Positions 25,217 to 34,640 are shown, counted from the stretch's first letter. The stretch is 64,000 nt of DNA from Gracilibacillus timonensis (GCF_900086715.1 NZ_FLKH01000012.1:1863346-1927345), one strand, 5' to 3'. Notes: generated from the sequence alone by a model not told the origin. Numbers and translations: made by a program.

Positions 25217-25594
25217 CTACTCATGCTTACTCTCAATAAAATCCCAATATTCCTCCAAACGCTTCACTTTTTCTACAGGCTGGTCGCTAACCTTATCCAT
25301 CAATGATTTTTTCATTTCCTTTACGACTAACATTTCTGTCTCATTCAATGATAAGTCATCGTTAATAGTATAGCTGCCGGGAAGGTATGGTGTATCAATC
25401 CTGCCAAGTAAGTAATCAGTGGAGATGTCTAAAATATCCGCTATTTTAATAATAGTTTCTATAGAAGGTTGATTTCTGCCAGATTCATAATGATTGTAGC
25501 CACTCTTTGTCATATTTAATCGTTTTCCTACTTCTTTTTGTTCGAACCCAGTTTCCTCTCGAATATATCGCAATCGTTCGTTGAATTTGAACAT
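25217..25594 (-). CDS. XRE-family transcriptional regulator
   Basis: A 125-aa regulator with an N-terminal Cro/CI helix-turn-helix (FNERLRYIREETGFEQKEVGKRLNMTKSGYNHYESGRNQPS, about residues 4-45) ending in the usual DYLLGR, and an acidic C-terminal helix region that may mediate oligomerisation. AAGGAGCT precedes the ATG. A palindrome-covered promoter lies 94 bp upstream, pointing the opposite way, and is its most likely target. The MCIPF mini-ORF and the sugar importer lie on that divergent side. Confidence 0.92.
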   Translation of the reverse strand: MFKFNERLRYIREETGFEQKEVGKRLNMTKSGYNHYESGRNQPSIETIIKIADILDISTDYLLGRIDTPYLPGSYTINDDLSLNETEMLVVKEMKKSLMDKVSDQPVEKVKRLEEYWDFIESKHE

Positions 25595-25682
25595 AATCTA
25601 GCTCCTTCTCTTCTTACTACAACAAATTATACAAGCAGCTAGTCTTTAAAACTCATAAATTTACGAATCATAAACTTATTTA

Positions 25683-25711
25683 TTTACAGTTTATAAAATA
25701 TAAACTATAAT
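25683..25711 (+). promoter_or_regulatory. Promoter overlapped by a perfect palindromic operator
   Basis: TTTACA (25683-25688), 17 bases, TATAAT (25706-25711) is a near-consensus sigma-A promoter on the plus strand. The spacer is almost exactly filled by AGTTTATA-AAA-TATAAACT (25688-25706), a perfect 19-bp inverted repeat. This is the geometry of a repressor site, probably for the divergent XRE protein. Confidence 0.7.
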
Positions 25712-25742
25712 AATTTTAATACAACAAAAAGTGGGGTGAAAT

Positions 25743-25760
25743 ATGTGTATTCCATTTTAA
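25743..25760 (+). CDS. Five-codon mini-ORF MCIPF (possible leader or gene remnant)
   Basis: GTGGGGTGAAAT followed by ATG TGT ATT CCA TTT TAA. It lies 32 bp after the palindrome-controlled promoter. The binding site is good but the peptide is only five residues. It could be a leader peptide for the downstream importer or a remnant of a lost gene. The 150 bases after it, up to the lipoprotein gene, hold no other gene. Confidence 0.25.
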   Translation: MCIPF

Positions 25761-25916
25761 GTTAATAGACGAGGTTATAGGAATAAATCCTAGACCTAGG
25801 TGAGTGAAGGGAGGACTGTTACAAACTATACAGTACATAAAAGAAATCTATTGTAACCTTAAATGTCAAATTGTAATCGGATTCATTGGAAAATAATGAA
25901 GGGGGAAATTGGTTTA

Positions 25917-27200
25917 ATGAAAAAAATAATGATTTTATTGGTGGGGTTAATATTAACTTCTATCTTGTTGGGGGCATGTTCTTCAGAAGATTCAGGTAAT
26001 AGCGAGGTTCCTGAAGGGGCTACAGAAGTTGTTTTATGGAATCCATTTAGTGGTGGAGATGGCGAGTATTTTGAGGGATTAGTCGAGAAATTTAATGATG
26101 ATCAATCAGATATCTTTGTAAATAGCGTGTTTCAAGATAACGAAGAATATTATACAAAGTTAATTACCAGTCTTAGTGCAGGAGAAGGTCCGGATATTGC
26201 TGTTGCTCATACCCATGTGTTGTCTGAATTAATAAATGGAGATCTTATTGTAGGGATGGATGAACTAGCTTCAGAAGAAGGATTGGACTGGGATGAATTC
26301 AATCAAAATATCTTGGATGCAACGGTCTTTAATGGTGAGCACTACGCAGTTCCAATGGATACTCATGCATTAATTATGTTTCAAAATAATGAGCTTTTAC
26401 GAGAAGCGGACTTATTAAATGATGATGGCTCCATTAAAATGGAGGAAACACCAGAGGGATTCATTGAATTTTTAACACAGCTTAAAGAAGATTTACCAGA
26501 TGGCAAAATCCCATTTGCTTTTGGAAGTGAGGGCGGTGGTCTTTACTGGTTATGGTGGGCTTACTATAGTCAACTAGGTGGTGAAGGAATAGTATCAGAA
26601 GACCCTGATAATCCAGAGTATGTTCTTGACTTGGAAAAAGGTATTGAAGCAGCAAACTATATAAAAAACTTCTTTGATGAAGAATTAATTCCATTAAATT
26701 TAGCTAGCCCTTCATCGGAATTTGAATCTGGAAACGCTGCGATTGTAAGTTCTGGGGTATGGGATACGGGTCTATTTGAAAAAAGCGAAGAGCTTGATTT
26801 TACTCCACTGCCAATTCCAAATGTATTTGAACAGAACGGGACATGGGGAGATTCCCACACATTAGTGTTACCTAATTCCCAAGATACAGATGAAGAAGTA
26901 CAGAAGGTAGCCGTCCAATTTATGGACTTTATTACTGATAATGGTGTGGATTGGGCTGAAGCTGGTCATATTCCTGCTAAGACAACCGTTGTCGAATCAG
27001 ATGCGTTCAAAGAAATGCCAAATAGCAGTGAGTATTCAGAAGTAGCTGACTATGTAAACTTTGCAGACCGTACAGTTCATGCACGTGGCTTAGAAGATAT
27101 TATTGCTCGTAACCTTGACAAGTTATGGTCAGATGAGGCTACTGCCGAAGAAGCATTTTCAGATTTAGAAACAGAGGTTAAGGAATTAATAAATGAGTAG
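25917..27200 (+). CDS. Sugar ABC transporter substrate-binding lipoprotein (MalE/UgpB type)
   Basis: A 427-aa extracellular solute-binding protein of family 1. The lipoprotein signal peptide ends in LLGAC with Cys21; EVVLWNPFSGGDGEYF and GEGPDIAVAHTHVLSEL are typical of the family. It binds an oligosaccharide outside the membrane and passes it to the two permeases downstream. The ATG at 25917 is chosen because it puts the positive charges MKK directly ahead of the hydrophobic core. A hairpin separates it from the permease genes, which would let it be made in excess. The neighbouring GH43 suggests a pentose-containing ligand (arabino- or xylo-oligosaccharide). Confidence 0.9.
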   Translation: MKKIMILLVGLILTSILLGACSSEDSGNSEVPEGATEVVLWNPFSGGDGEYFEGLVEKFNDDQSDIFVNSVFQDNEEYYTKLITSLSAGEGPDIAVAHTHVLSELINGDLIVGMDELASEEGLDWDEFNQNILDATVFNGEHYAVPMDTHALIMFQNNELLREADLLNDDGSIKMEETPEGFIEFLTQLKEDLPDGKIPFAFGSEGGGLYWLWWAYYSQLGGEGIVSEDPDNPEYVLDLEKGIEAANYIKNFFDEELIPLNLASPSSEFESGNAAIVSSGVWDTGLFEKSEELDFTPLPIPNVFEQNGTWGDSHTLVLPNSQDTDEEVQKVAVQFMDFITDNGVDWAEAGHIPAKTTVVESDAFKEMPNSSEYSEVADYVNFADRTVHARGLEDIIARNLDKLWSDEATAEEAFSDLETEVKELINE

Positions 27201-27220
27201 ATGTCTTAACTAGTAGAAGT

Positions 27221-27265
27221 CCGTCAGTCAAAGCACAATATTAGTGTATCACTATTGGCTGACGG
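27221..27265 (+). terminator. Intra-operon hairpin after the binding-protein gene
   Basis: CCGTCAGTCAA (27221-27231) pairs with TTGGCTGACGG (27255-27265) with one G-T pair. No T-run follows, so it may stabilise the upstream mRNA or partly terminate rather than stop transcription fully. Confidence 0.6.
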
Positions 27266-27373
27266 GCGATTCTAGAAATTCTGTGCTCTAGCAGGACTAG
27301 CCATTTCTTGATCTTTATCGGATATAAAAATGCACTAAACGTAAATAAGGAACGCTAGGAGGACCGGTCTTTT

Positions 27374-28249
27374 ATGAATAGAAAGTGGTTAATGCAAGAT
27401 ATGAGGGCGTTATTATTTATTTTGCCCTTTTTTATCGTATATTTGATTTTCACTATTTTTCCAGTGATTAAAGGTTTGGAAATGAGTCTTTATGATTGGA
27501 ATTTGGTTAATAAATTGGAGTTTGTTGGATTTGAAAATTACAAAAAAATGTTTGGTGATCCTCATTTTTGGCGAACGTTATGGAATACAACATTGTTTGT
27601 GATTCTTACAACCCCAACGATGGTTCTTCTTTCTTTAGGATTAGCATTATTAGCCAACTTAGATACAAAGTTTCAAACGTTTTTTAGGGGTTCATTTTTT
27701 ATTCCGAGTATTTTATCTGTTTCGGTTATTTCTTTTCTTGTTATCTTTATGTTACAACCATACAACGGTTTCGTAAATACATTTATTCAGTCTATAGGTA
27801 TTGATGCAGAGCCGTTTTGGATGGCAGATAAAGTACTTGCTTGGGTAACTATAGTAGTGGTTACACTTTGGTGGACAGTTGGATTTAATATGATTCTTTT
27901 CCTGGCAGGATTACAGGATATACCTAAATCATTATATGAAGCCAGTGAAATCGATGGTGCGACAAGATGGCAGATGTTTAGATACATCACACTACCACAA
28001 TTAATTCCTATCGGTAGAGTTATATTATTACTTCAAATCTTGGCATCTTATAAAGTGTTTGCGCAAATTTTATTGATTACTGATGGTGGTCCAGGCGGTG
28101 CAACAAGACCATTAATACAGTACATTTATGAAGTCGGCTTTACGCAAAATAACCTTGAGTATGCAGCCGCAATGTCTTATGCGCTTTTCTTTATTTTATT
28201 AATTCTCTCGATCATCCAATTGAGAAATCAAAAATCGGAGGAGGGCTAA
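27374..28249 (+). CDS. Sugar ABC transporter permease (MalF/UgpA type)
   Basis: A 291-aa integral membrane protein with six hydrophobic segments. The EAA loop (LYEASEIDGATRWQMFRYITLPQL, about residues 190-213) contacts the ATPase. The N-terminal segment RALLFILPFFIVYLIFTIFP is typical. AGGAGGACC lies upstream of the ATG. It forms a heterodimeric channel with the next product; the genes are one base apart. No ATPase gene is nearby. Confidence 0.93.
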   Translation: MNRKWLMQDMRALLFILPFFIVYLIFTIFPVIKGLEMSLYDWNLVNKLEFVGFENYKKMFGDPHFWRTLWNTTLFVILTTPTMVLLSLGLALLANLDTKFQTFFRGSFFIPSILSVSVISFLVIFMLQPYNGFVNTFIQSIGIDAEPFWMADKVLAWVTIVVVTLWWTVGFNMILFLAGLQDIPKSLYEASEIDGATRWQMFRYITLPQLIPIGRVILLLQILASYKVFAQILLITDGGPGGATRPLIQYIYEVGFTQNNLEYAAAMSYALFFILLILSIIQLRNQKSEEG

Positions 28250-28250
28250 T

Positions 28251-29129
28251 GTGGATAAGCGTAACCTAGATTCGAAAAATAACAAAAAGAAATCTATTGC
28301 TTTACAGCGAAATCGCGACCCTAAAATAGGTATTAAGATAATGATAGGTGTAATCGTTGCTATCTTATTTGTATTCCCTATCATTTGGATGTTGTTTGTT
28401 TCTATAAAACCTGATGGGTTTATGACAACGGATCCATTGAATTGGTTCTTACCACCCTATACATTCACAAACTACATAGACTTGCTTTTTGATAGCCTTA
28501 TTTTACGCTGGTTGTTAAACAGTCTTATGGTTGCCGTAATTAGTACAGTATTAACATTAATTTTTACGTCCTTAGCAGCTTATGCCATATCGCAAATGAA
28601 GTTTCATTTTAAACATTTCATTTTTATTTTCTTTTTATTAGGCTTAATGATTCCGGGTGAAGCCACTATTATCCCACTTTATGAGGTGGCGAAGAGCTTG
28701 AATTTATTAGATAGTTATACAGGCCTCATACTGCCAATGATTGCCTCACCGCTGGGTATCATCATATTGAAAAGTTTTTTTGATGGAGTGCCGAAAGAGG
28801 TCATTGAGAGTGCGATAATTGATGGGTGCTCCCATTTGAAGATTTATTATAAAATTGTTTTACCACTGTCCAAGCCGGCTTTGGCAGCTATAGGAATTTT
28901 TACATTCATTGGATCATGGAACAATTTCTTATGGCCATTTATATCGATCTTGTCAGAAAATTTATACACCTTACCGGTTGGACTTCCGGTATTTAATGCA
29001 GCCTATACGCAAACTTATGTGTTACCAATGACTGCAAATGCTATAGCTTCCATCCCTTTATTAATTGCATTTTTGTTATTTGAGAAACAAATTGTTAAAG
29101 GCATTAGCTTCTCAGGTATTAAAGGTTAG
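28251..29129 (+). CDS. Sugar ABC transporter permease (MalG/UgpE type)
   Basis: A 292-aa membrane protein with six hydrophobic segments and an EAA-loop (ESAIIDGCSHLKIYYKIVLPL, about 184-204). GTG start after GGAGGAGGG, one base after the previous stop. The N-terminus before the first membrane segment is long and basic. It completes the importer; the energy would come from a shared MsmX-type ATPase encoded elsewhere. Confidence 0.93.
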   Translation: MDKRNLDSKNNKKKSIALQRNRDPKIGIKIMIGVIVAILFVFPIIWMLFVSIKPDGFMTTDPLNWFLPPYTFTNYIDLLFDSLILRWLLNSLMVAVISTVLTLIFTSLAAYAISQMKFHFKHFIFIFFLLGLMIPGEATIIPLYEVAKSLNLLDSYTGLILPMIASPLGIIILKSFFDGVPKEVIESAIIDGCSHLKIYYKIVLPLSKPALAAIGIFTFIGSWNNFLWPFISILSENLYTLPVGLPVFNAAYTQTYVLPMTANAIASIPLLIAFLLFEKQIVKGISFSGIKG

Positions 29130-29246
29130 AAAGCAATGCTTGGAAGTATACGTTAAGTGTGTGAAAACCATAAAAATTTATTATACTAGTCATATTACGT
29201 AAACAAAATTAATAAGTTTTTAATCAACAATGGGAGGGAATTCACA

Positions 29247-30173
29247 ATGAATAATAGTAAACCAACATCAGGGAATCCGGTTATACCTGGATGGTATGCA
29301 GATCCTGAGGCACGAATTTTTGATAATCTCTATTGGATTTATCCAACCTATTCGGCGCCGTATGAAGAACAAACTTTTTTTGACGCTTTTTATTCGGAAA
29401 ACTTAATGGATTGGAACAAAGTAGAAAGAATACTGGAAATGAAAGATATCCCTTGGGCAGAAAAAGCAATGTGGGCACCATCTCCTATAGAAAAAGATGG
29501 AAAATATTATTATTATTTTGCTGCTAACGATATACAAAGTAATAATGAGATTGGAGGGATAGGTGTAGCGGTTGCTGATCACCCTCAAGGACCATTTAAA
29601 GATGCACTTGGTCAACCATTGATTGGCGAAATTCATCATGGGGCACAGCCTATTGATCCACACATTTTTATAGATAATGACGGTGTTGCTTATTTATATT
29701 ATGGAGGATGGGGCCATTGTAATGTAGTTAAATTAAACAAAGATATGATCAGTCTTGACGTTTTTGATGATGGATTGGTTTACAAAGATATTACTCCTGA
29801 TTTGTTCGTGGAAGGGCCTTGTATGATAAAACGGCAAAACCGATATTACTTCATGTGGTCGGAAGGAGGATGGGGCGGTCCAGATTATTCGGTGGCATAT
29901 GCAATTGCAGAGTCTCCACTTGGTCCATTCAAAAGGGTAGGTAAAATTCTCAAGCAAGATTCAAATGTTGCAACAGGAGCGGGTCATCATGGGATGATTC
30001 AAATACCTGGTCAAGATGAATGGTATATTATCTATCATAGAAGACCGTTGTCAGAAACGGATGTTAACCATAGAGAAGTATGTATTGATCGTCTTTACTT
30101 TAATGATGACGGGACTATTCAACCGGTAGAAATGACATTTGAAGGAGTGCATGAACGTAAATTAGGGAATTAA
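29247..30173 (+). CDS. Glycoside hydrolase family 43 (arabinosidase/xylosidase-like), cytosolic
   Basis: A 308-aa five-bladed beta-propeller. The three expected acids are visible: base Asp19 (GWYADPE), pKa-modulating Asp137 (QPIDPHIF) and acid Glu189 (VEGPC). There is no signal peptide, so it acts on sugars imported by the transporter just upstream, with which it probably shares an operon (117-bp gap). GGGAGGG precedes the ATG. GH43 enzymes cleave alpha-L-arabinofuranosides or beta-xylosides; which of these cannot be told here. Confidence 0.9.
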   Translation: MNNSKPTSGNPVIPGWYADPEARIFDNLYWIYPTYSAPYEEQTFFDAFYSENLMDWNKVERILEMKDIPWAEKAMWAPSPIEKDGKYYYYFAANDIQSNNEIGGIGVAVADHPQGPFKDALGQPLIGEIHHGAQPIDPHIFIDNDGVAYLYYGGWGHCNVVKLNKDMISLDVFDDGLVYKDITPDLFVEGPCMIKRQNRYYFMWSEGGWGGPDYSVAYAIAESPLGPFKRVGKILKQDSNVATGAGHHGMIQIPGQDEWYIIYHRRPLSETDVNHREVCIDRLYFNDDGTIQPVEMTFEGVHERKLGN

Positions 30174-30204
30174 CACGAGTGTTGATTAACGAATAATCTT
30201 AAAA

Positions 30205-30265
30205 AAGGACACCTTGTTTGTAGAATGGAGTTAGCACGCAACTAAACTACAGAAGAGGTGTCCTT
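30205..30265 (+). terminator. Long hairpin after the GH43 gene
   Basis: AAGGACACCT (30205-30214) pairs with AGGTGTCCTT (30256-30265); inside, TGTAG...AGTT pairs with AACT...CTACA. The 61-base fold follows the GH43 stop by 30 bases. It could be a terminator or the end of a lost insertion sequence. Confidence 0.6.
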
Positions 30266-30399
30266 ATGAGAAAGTATGCCATCAAGAGTGTACTAGCATT
30301 ACTATTTTATCCAAAAGCGGAATGAAACTGATTACTAGGGCATTCCATCATCAATAACCCATCCTCTCAGGAAACACCTTTTCCCGCCTTAAGTCTTCT

Positions 30400-30955
30400 T
30401 CAACGTATCTCTTGGTTCAATATTTGCCAAGCACACTCTGGGTCATAAAAATAATCCTTACTAGGCTATTTATATCGTTGATTACTTTGTATTTTGCTGA
30501 TTCTCTCATCTTTCCAATTTTTGATCGTATCCGCCAATTCTTCCAGCAGCATATCCGTTGATGTATACATATCAGTGTCGTTATTGATGGCAAGTTCCAA
30601 GGAATCAGAAATCCATTTATCTGGAGCAATTACCACTTGCCTTCTTCATATTTTGGGTCGCTGGTAAAAGAGATTCCTTTTTCGGAATTATTCGATTCGG
30701 AGCGACATAGTTTTGGGCATGAGTATCTTTTATCAATTGTTGTACTTCCTGCTCAAGAATAGGAAAATCCACCTGTTTTGGCGTCTGCTTTGTATTTTTT
30801 CTTTCCTTCTTAAACGTCTCTGGATCCTCGATTAATCGATCGATGTCCTTACTTTCTTCGGAATGGTCTTATACATTTCTACAATCAACTTCTTAAGTTC
30901 ATCTTTCTTCCGGCATTTCAGTGTTTCTCTTAATTCATTGATCCAAACATTCCTT
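30400..30955 (-). pseudogene. Broken gene, DUF6155-like
   Basis: On the minus strand three reading-frame pieces follow each other: NELRETLKCRKKDELKKLIV, then KDIDRLIEDPETFKKERKN through KDTHAQNYVAPNRIIPKKE, then a piece after a stop at about 30630. Frame changes occur near 30855 and 30650. The lysine-rich helical start and the PNRIIPKKE motif recall DUF6155 proteins, but the likeness is from memory and weak. No start codon or intact frame remains. The rest of 30174-31237 holds nothing else recognisable. Confidence 0.45.
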
Positions 30956-31246
30956 TCGCTCGGTATACGATGAAATAAGCTTTTTCAAAATGATTCAGGC
31001 TACTTTTTTCTTTGAGCCATTATAACACGGTTATGCGGTATGTATTGCCACGATCAATTATATAACACTCGTGAGTACTAAAATCAGAAGAAGCATTATT
31101 GGGAACAAACATTCTTATTTTTATTTAATTAATGGCTGATAAATGGTATAATAATAGTACTCAGATAAGGCTTAAAATACGTGACAAATTTTGAATAAAA
31201 GTTAACGAAAAAAGCACTACAAAAATGACATACAGGGGTGAATAAG

Positions 31247-32239
31247 ATGCAAAATGAAACCAACATTTTAATCTATCAAACAGAAGCAGGGAACACAAAA
31301 ATAGATGTTAGATTAGAAAATGAAACAGTTTGGATGACGCAAAAGGCTATAGCAGAATTATATCAAACCTCTCCACAGAATATTACACTTCATATAAAAA
31401 ACATTTATAAAGAAGCAGAATTACAGGAAACAGCAACTTGTAAGTATTACTTACAAGTTCAAAATGAAGCCTCAAGACAAGTCCAGAGACAGACAAAACA
31501 TTACAATTTAGAAATGGTTATTGCAATCGGCTATCGAGTTCGTTCACACCGCGGTACCCAATTTCGCCAATGGGCTACGGAGCGCTTGAATGAGTATCTT
31601 GTTAAAGGTTTTACAATGGATGATGAACGATTGAAAGAAATACGGAATTTGGGAGAAGACTACTTCGATGAACTGCTTGAACGAATTCGCGATATTCGAG
31701 CTTCAGAAAAAAGATTTTATCAAAAAATTGCGGACATTTATGCTACCTCTATAGATTATGATAGTAAAGCTAAAATCACACAAGAGTTTTTTGCAACTGT
31801 ACAGAATAAACTCCACTTTGCTATACATGGTCAAACAGTAGCAGAGCTGATTGCGAGTAGAGCAAATGCAAAAAATAAAAATATGGGTTTAACATCATGG
31901 AAAGGCGACGGGGTACGCAAGAATGATGTAACGACAGCCAAAAATTATTTGAATGAAAAGGAACTGAAAGCATTAAATCGAATGGTTACTAGATATTTAG
32001 ACTATGCAGAAGATCAAGCAGAAAGAAAAAAACCAATGTATATGGTAGATTGGAAAACAAGACTGGACGCTTTTTTGGAGTTTGATGAACAAGAGATACT
32101 TCAAAATGCGGGGAAAATAGCAAAAGAGGTGGCCGATCAATTGGCAAGTGCAGAATACGAAAAGTATAATCAGCGGCGTGTAGAGGAAGATAGATTTAAT
32201 GATTTTGATGTATTTGTTGAGAATAATGATTTAAAATGA
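31247..32239 (+). CDS. RhuM family protein
   Basis: A 330-aa protein of the RhuM (virulence RhuM) family: ETVWMTQKAIAELYQTSPQNITLHIKNIYKEAEL, then YNLEMVIAIGYRVRSHRGTQFRQWATERLNEYLVKGF, then a C-terminal domain with WKTRLDAFLEFDEQEILQNAGKI. The N-terminal part resembles a Bro/Ant-type DNA-binding domain. The family is common on mobile and defence DNA and has no proven biochemical role. The ATG at 31247 follows AGGGGTG by six bases. A degraded copy of part of this gene lies at 34553-34640. Confidence 0.88.
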   Translation: MQNETNILIYQTEAGNTKIDVRLENETVWMTQKAIAELYQTSPQNITLHIKNIYKEAELQETATCKYYLQVQNEASRQVQRQTKHYNLEMVIAIGYRVRSHRGTQFRQWATERLNEYLVKGFTMDDERLKEIRNLGEDYFDELLERIRDIRASEKRFYQKIADIYATSIDYDSKAKITQEFFATVQNKLHFAIHGQTVAELIASRANAKNKNMGLTSWKGDGVRKNDVTTAKNYLNEKELKALNRMVTRYLDYAEDQAERKKPMYMVDWKTRLDAFLEFDEQEILQNAGKIAKEVADQLASAEYEKYNQRRVEEDRFNDFDVFVENNDLK

Positions 32240-32601
32240 TTCTTACAAGTAATACGGATTATTCTCACAAGGATGCTGAAACTTATGCTATATCAGTTGC
32301 GCTGTATGAATTAGAACGATACATTGCAGGTAATAATCCATTGATAAGAATGGGATCGGGTATTTACATCCAGAATTTAGCATTTTACCCTACTAGCAAA
32401 GGTTAGACACGGAAACAACGTGTACTGTCAATACTAAAAACAGATCGAAGTTTAACTAACAAAGAAATAAGACAATTAACAGGTATGAACCGTAAACAAG
32501 TACAACGCTTGATCAAAGAATTAGAACATGATGGTGTGAAAGTGGTAGGAAGAGGAGCGGGAACTAAATATACCTATGACCAAGGGAATAGGGACAAATA
32601 G
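32236..32601 (+). pseudogene. Split remnant: 56-aa ORF plus in-frame winged-helix fragment
   Basis: Starting in the RhuM stop codon, an ATG frame runs 56 codons to a TAG at 32404, then the same frame continues for 64 codons as TRKQRVLSILKTDRSLTNKE, TGMNRKQVQRLIKELEHDGV, GRGAGTKYTYD. This second part is the winged-helix C-terminal domain of the AlbA_2/HATPase_c_4 regulator family. The intervening stop and missing ATPase domain mark it as a remnant. From 32580 to 32690 a GGGACAAATA-like unit is repeated, matching the Gly-Asp-Lys-rich tails of such proteins in decayed form. Confidence 0.45.
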
Positions 32602-32897
32602 GGACATAATTAGAATTTCACCCTAAAGGCCAAGAAGACTAATGGGACAAAAATAGGGACAAATAGGGGCAAAATAGGGGCTTCAAGGAAATATAGAAAA
32701 GAAGAACTGCTAATGTATAAAGAAACAAACATCTAATTTTTCAAACGATATAGGATGATGTGAAGTTAGATGTATAAAAGTGATGATTTTGAAGAAATGC
32801 ACGTAGCACAAAAATATAAATCTACAACTATTCCCATAAAAAACAACAATAGCCAGCCTCTTTACGGTAGAATAGTACAAAAGAAAGGATGATCAAT
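32602..32897. other. Repeat-rich gap ahead of the GH29 gene
   Basis: The first 90 bases hold imperfect repeats of GGGACAAATA and GGGGCAAAATA. The remainder is AT-rich with no gene. The GH29 promoter probably lies in 32780-32890 but no box is strong enough to call. Confidence 0.4.
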
Positions 32898-34541
32898 ATG
32901 ACAAAAACAATGAAAGGTATTTCAGGAAAAATAGACGTGAACATGAATGAATCGCTCGCAGCATGGCAACGCCTGCAATTTGGAATGTTTATTCATTGGG
33001 GGCTTTATTCGGCATTTGGAGGGGAACGAAATGGAAAACCTGTCAAGATTGGATACAGTGAACAAATCCAAATGTGGGATCAAATTCCTGAAACAGAGTA
33101 TGTGGAAGTTGCAAAACAATTTACAGCAGATCAATTCGATCCAAAGGCAATCTGTCAATTGGCAAAAGACACGGGTATGCATTACATCGTGATTACTAGT
33201 AAACATCATGATGGTTTTGCCATGTTTGATACCGATACCACAGATTATAATATTGTAAAGCAGACACCATATGGTCAAGATCCGCTTAAACGATTAGCTG
33301 AAGAATGCCACAAGCAAGATTTGAAATTCGGTGTTTATTTCTCTCTTGTGGATTGGCATCAAGGGCATGCATTTGATGATAATAACAATAACCATATTCC
33401 AGTATCCATGGAACAGGTGATTGAACAGCAATTACGTGAATTAATGACCAATTATGGACCGATTGCAGAAGTGTGGTTTGATATGTCCAGCCCGACATTA
33501 GAGCAGAGTATAAAATTTTCTAGTATGGTTCATGAACTTCAGCCAGAAGCGGCTGTTAATAGTAGAATTTGGAATAACAAAGGTGATTTTCGTACATTGG
33601 CTGATAATCAAGTTCCATTTAATACATTAGATGCCCCGTGGCAAACGCCAGCCTCGATCTATCATGAAACATGGGGTTATCGCAAATGGCAGGAACGTCA
33701 TGATTTTTCCGGAAAAGTGCGTGATTTGATTGCTGGATTAACTAGTGTTCGAGCTCGTGGGGGCAATTATTTATTAAATATCGGCCCGCGTGGCGATGGG
33801 GCGGTTGTATCGTTCGAACAAGATGTACTGCTGACCATTGGCGAATGGATCAATCGACACCCTCAAGCAATCTTAGGGGCATCAGCTACTAAATTTGGAG
33901 GACAAGCTTGGGGAGAAGTGACCGTGAATGAAACTGATTTATTTCTCCATGTGATAAATAGACCAAAGGATGGTGTCATAACATTACCTGGATTGGCAAC
34001 GGATATCATACAAGTAGTAGAAGATGGCTCTTCTAATCCGTTGGAATGGAGCTTAGAAGACAATAACCTAATTGTTAAGTGTCCAGATCAACCGATCGAT
34101 GATATACAAACCGTTATCAAGGTTGAATTGGCAGAGGAATTGCGAATGATACCAGAAAAAACGGTGGAGGCAGATGAAAATGGTGTCTGGTCCATTGCAT
34201 TAACAGATATCTATATGGGATACGGCTTTGCGGATCGTGGAAATTATAATACACTCCAAGAAACAACGATACGTCATACGGCGTTTATCGTTACAGAAAA
34301 GGCGGGATGTGTATGGTTAGAGGTACAAGGTGAAGTGCAAAAGAAGGAAACAACCTACCAGATCGAACTTGGTAATGAGACTAAAGTGGTGACAGGCAAA
34401 CAACTGGTAGAAGATGACATCGGATTATTTTCCGTGAATGCGAATGAGATTGTCCCTTTAAACATCACATTGGCAGAGCCTAATTATCCAGAGGAGCCAT
34501 TAGGTCTAGTTTTAGAAGGAATGAACTTAAAATATAGTTAA
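32898..34541 (+). CDS. Alpha-L-fucosidase, glycoside hydrolase family 29
   Basis: A 547-aa GH29 enzyme: WQRLQFGMFIHWGLYS near the start, ITSKHHDGFAMFDT, nucleophile Asp195 in AEVWFDM, and YLLNIGPRGDG closing the catalytic barrel. C-terminal beta-sandwich domains follow (from about 320). There is no signal peptide, so it is cytosolic and acts on imported fucosylated oligosaccharides. AAAGGA precedes the ATG at 32898 at proper distance. A terminator and RhuM debris separate it from the GH3-GH95 pair. Retaining mechanism is general for GH29. Confidence 0.94.
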   Translation: MTKTMKGISGKIDVNMNESLAAWQRLQFGMFIHWGLYSAFGGERNGKPVKIGYSEQIQMWDQIPETEYVEVAKQFTADQFDPKAICQLAKDTGMHYIVITSKHHDGFAMFDTDTTDYNIVKQTPYGQDPLKRLAEECHKQDLKFGVYFSLVDWHQGHAFDDNNNNHIPVSMEQVIEQQLRELMTNYGPIAEVWFDMSSPTLEQSIKFSSMVHELQPEAAVNSRIWNNKGDFRTLADNQVPFNTLDAPWQTPASIYHETWGYRKWQERHDFSGKVRDLIAGLTSVRARGGNYLLNIGPRGDGAVVSFEQDVLLTIGEWINRHPQAILGASATKFGGQAWGEVTVNETDLFLHVINRPKDGVITLPGLATDIIQVVEDGSSNPLEWSLEDNNLIVKCPDQPIDDIQTVIKVELAEELRMIPEKTVEADENGVWSIALTDIYMGYGFADRGNYNTLQETTIRHTAFIVTEKAGCVWLEVQGEVQKKETTYQIELGNETKVVTGKQLVEDDIGLFSVNANEIVPLNITLAEPNYPEEPLGLVLEGMNLKYS

Positions 34542-34552
34542 TGTTGAATTAT

Positions 34553-34640
34553 TCAAGAAACAGCAACTTGTAAGTATTACTCACAAGTTCAAAAGGAAGT
34601 TTCAGACAAGTAAAGAGGAAACTATCATTATAAGTTAGAC
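34553..34640 (+). pseudogene. RhuM gene fragment
   Basis: CAAGAAACAGCAACTTGTAA and the bases after it repeat 31425-31510 of the RhuM gene with scattered changes and a stop, translating as QETATCKYYSQVQKE then a frameshift. About 85 bases are recognisable. It is a leftover of a second RhuM copy or of a duplication that brackets the GH29 gene. Confidence 0.7.

Noticed and set aside
30417-30629. 70-aa ORF on the minus strand starting MLQINGFLIPWNLPS
   Set aside because: It is only one frame piece of the broken gene at 30400-30955, not an independent gene.
32580-32690. Repeated GGGACAAATA-like units as a CRISPR or iteron array
   Set aside because: Units are irregular in length and spacing with no unique spacers. 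They fit a decayed repetitive tail of the regulator gene upstream.
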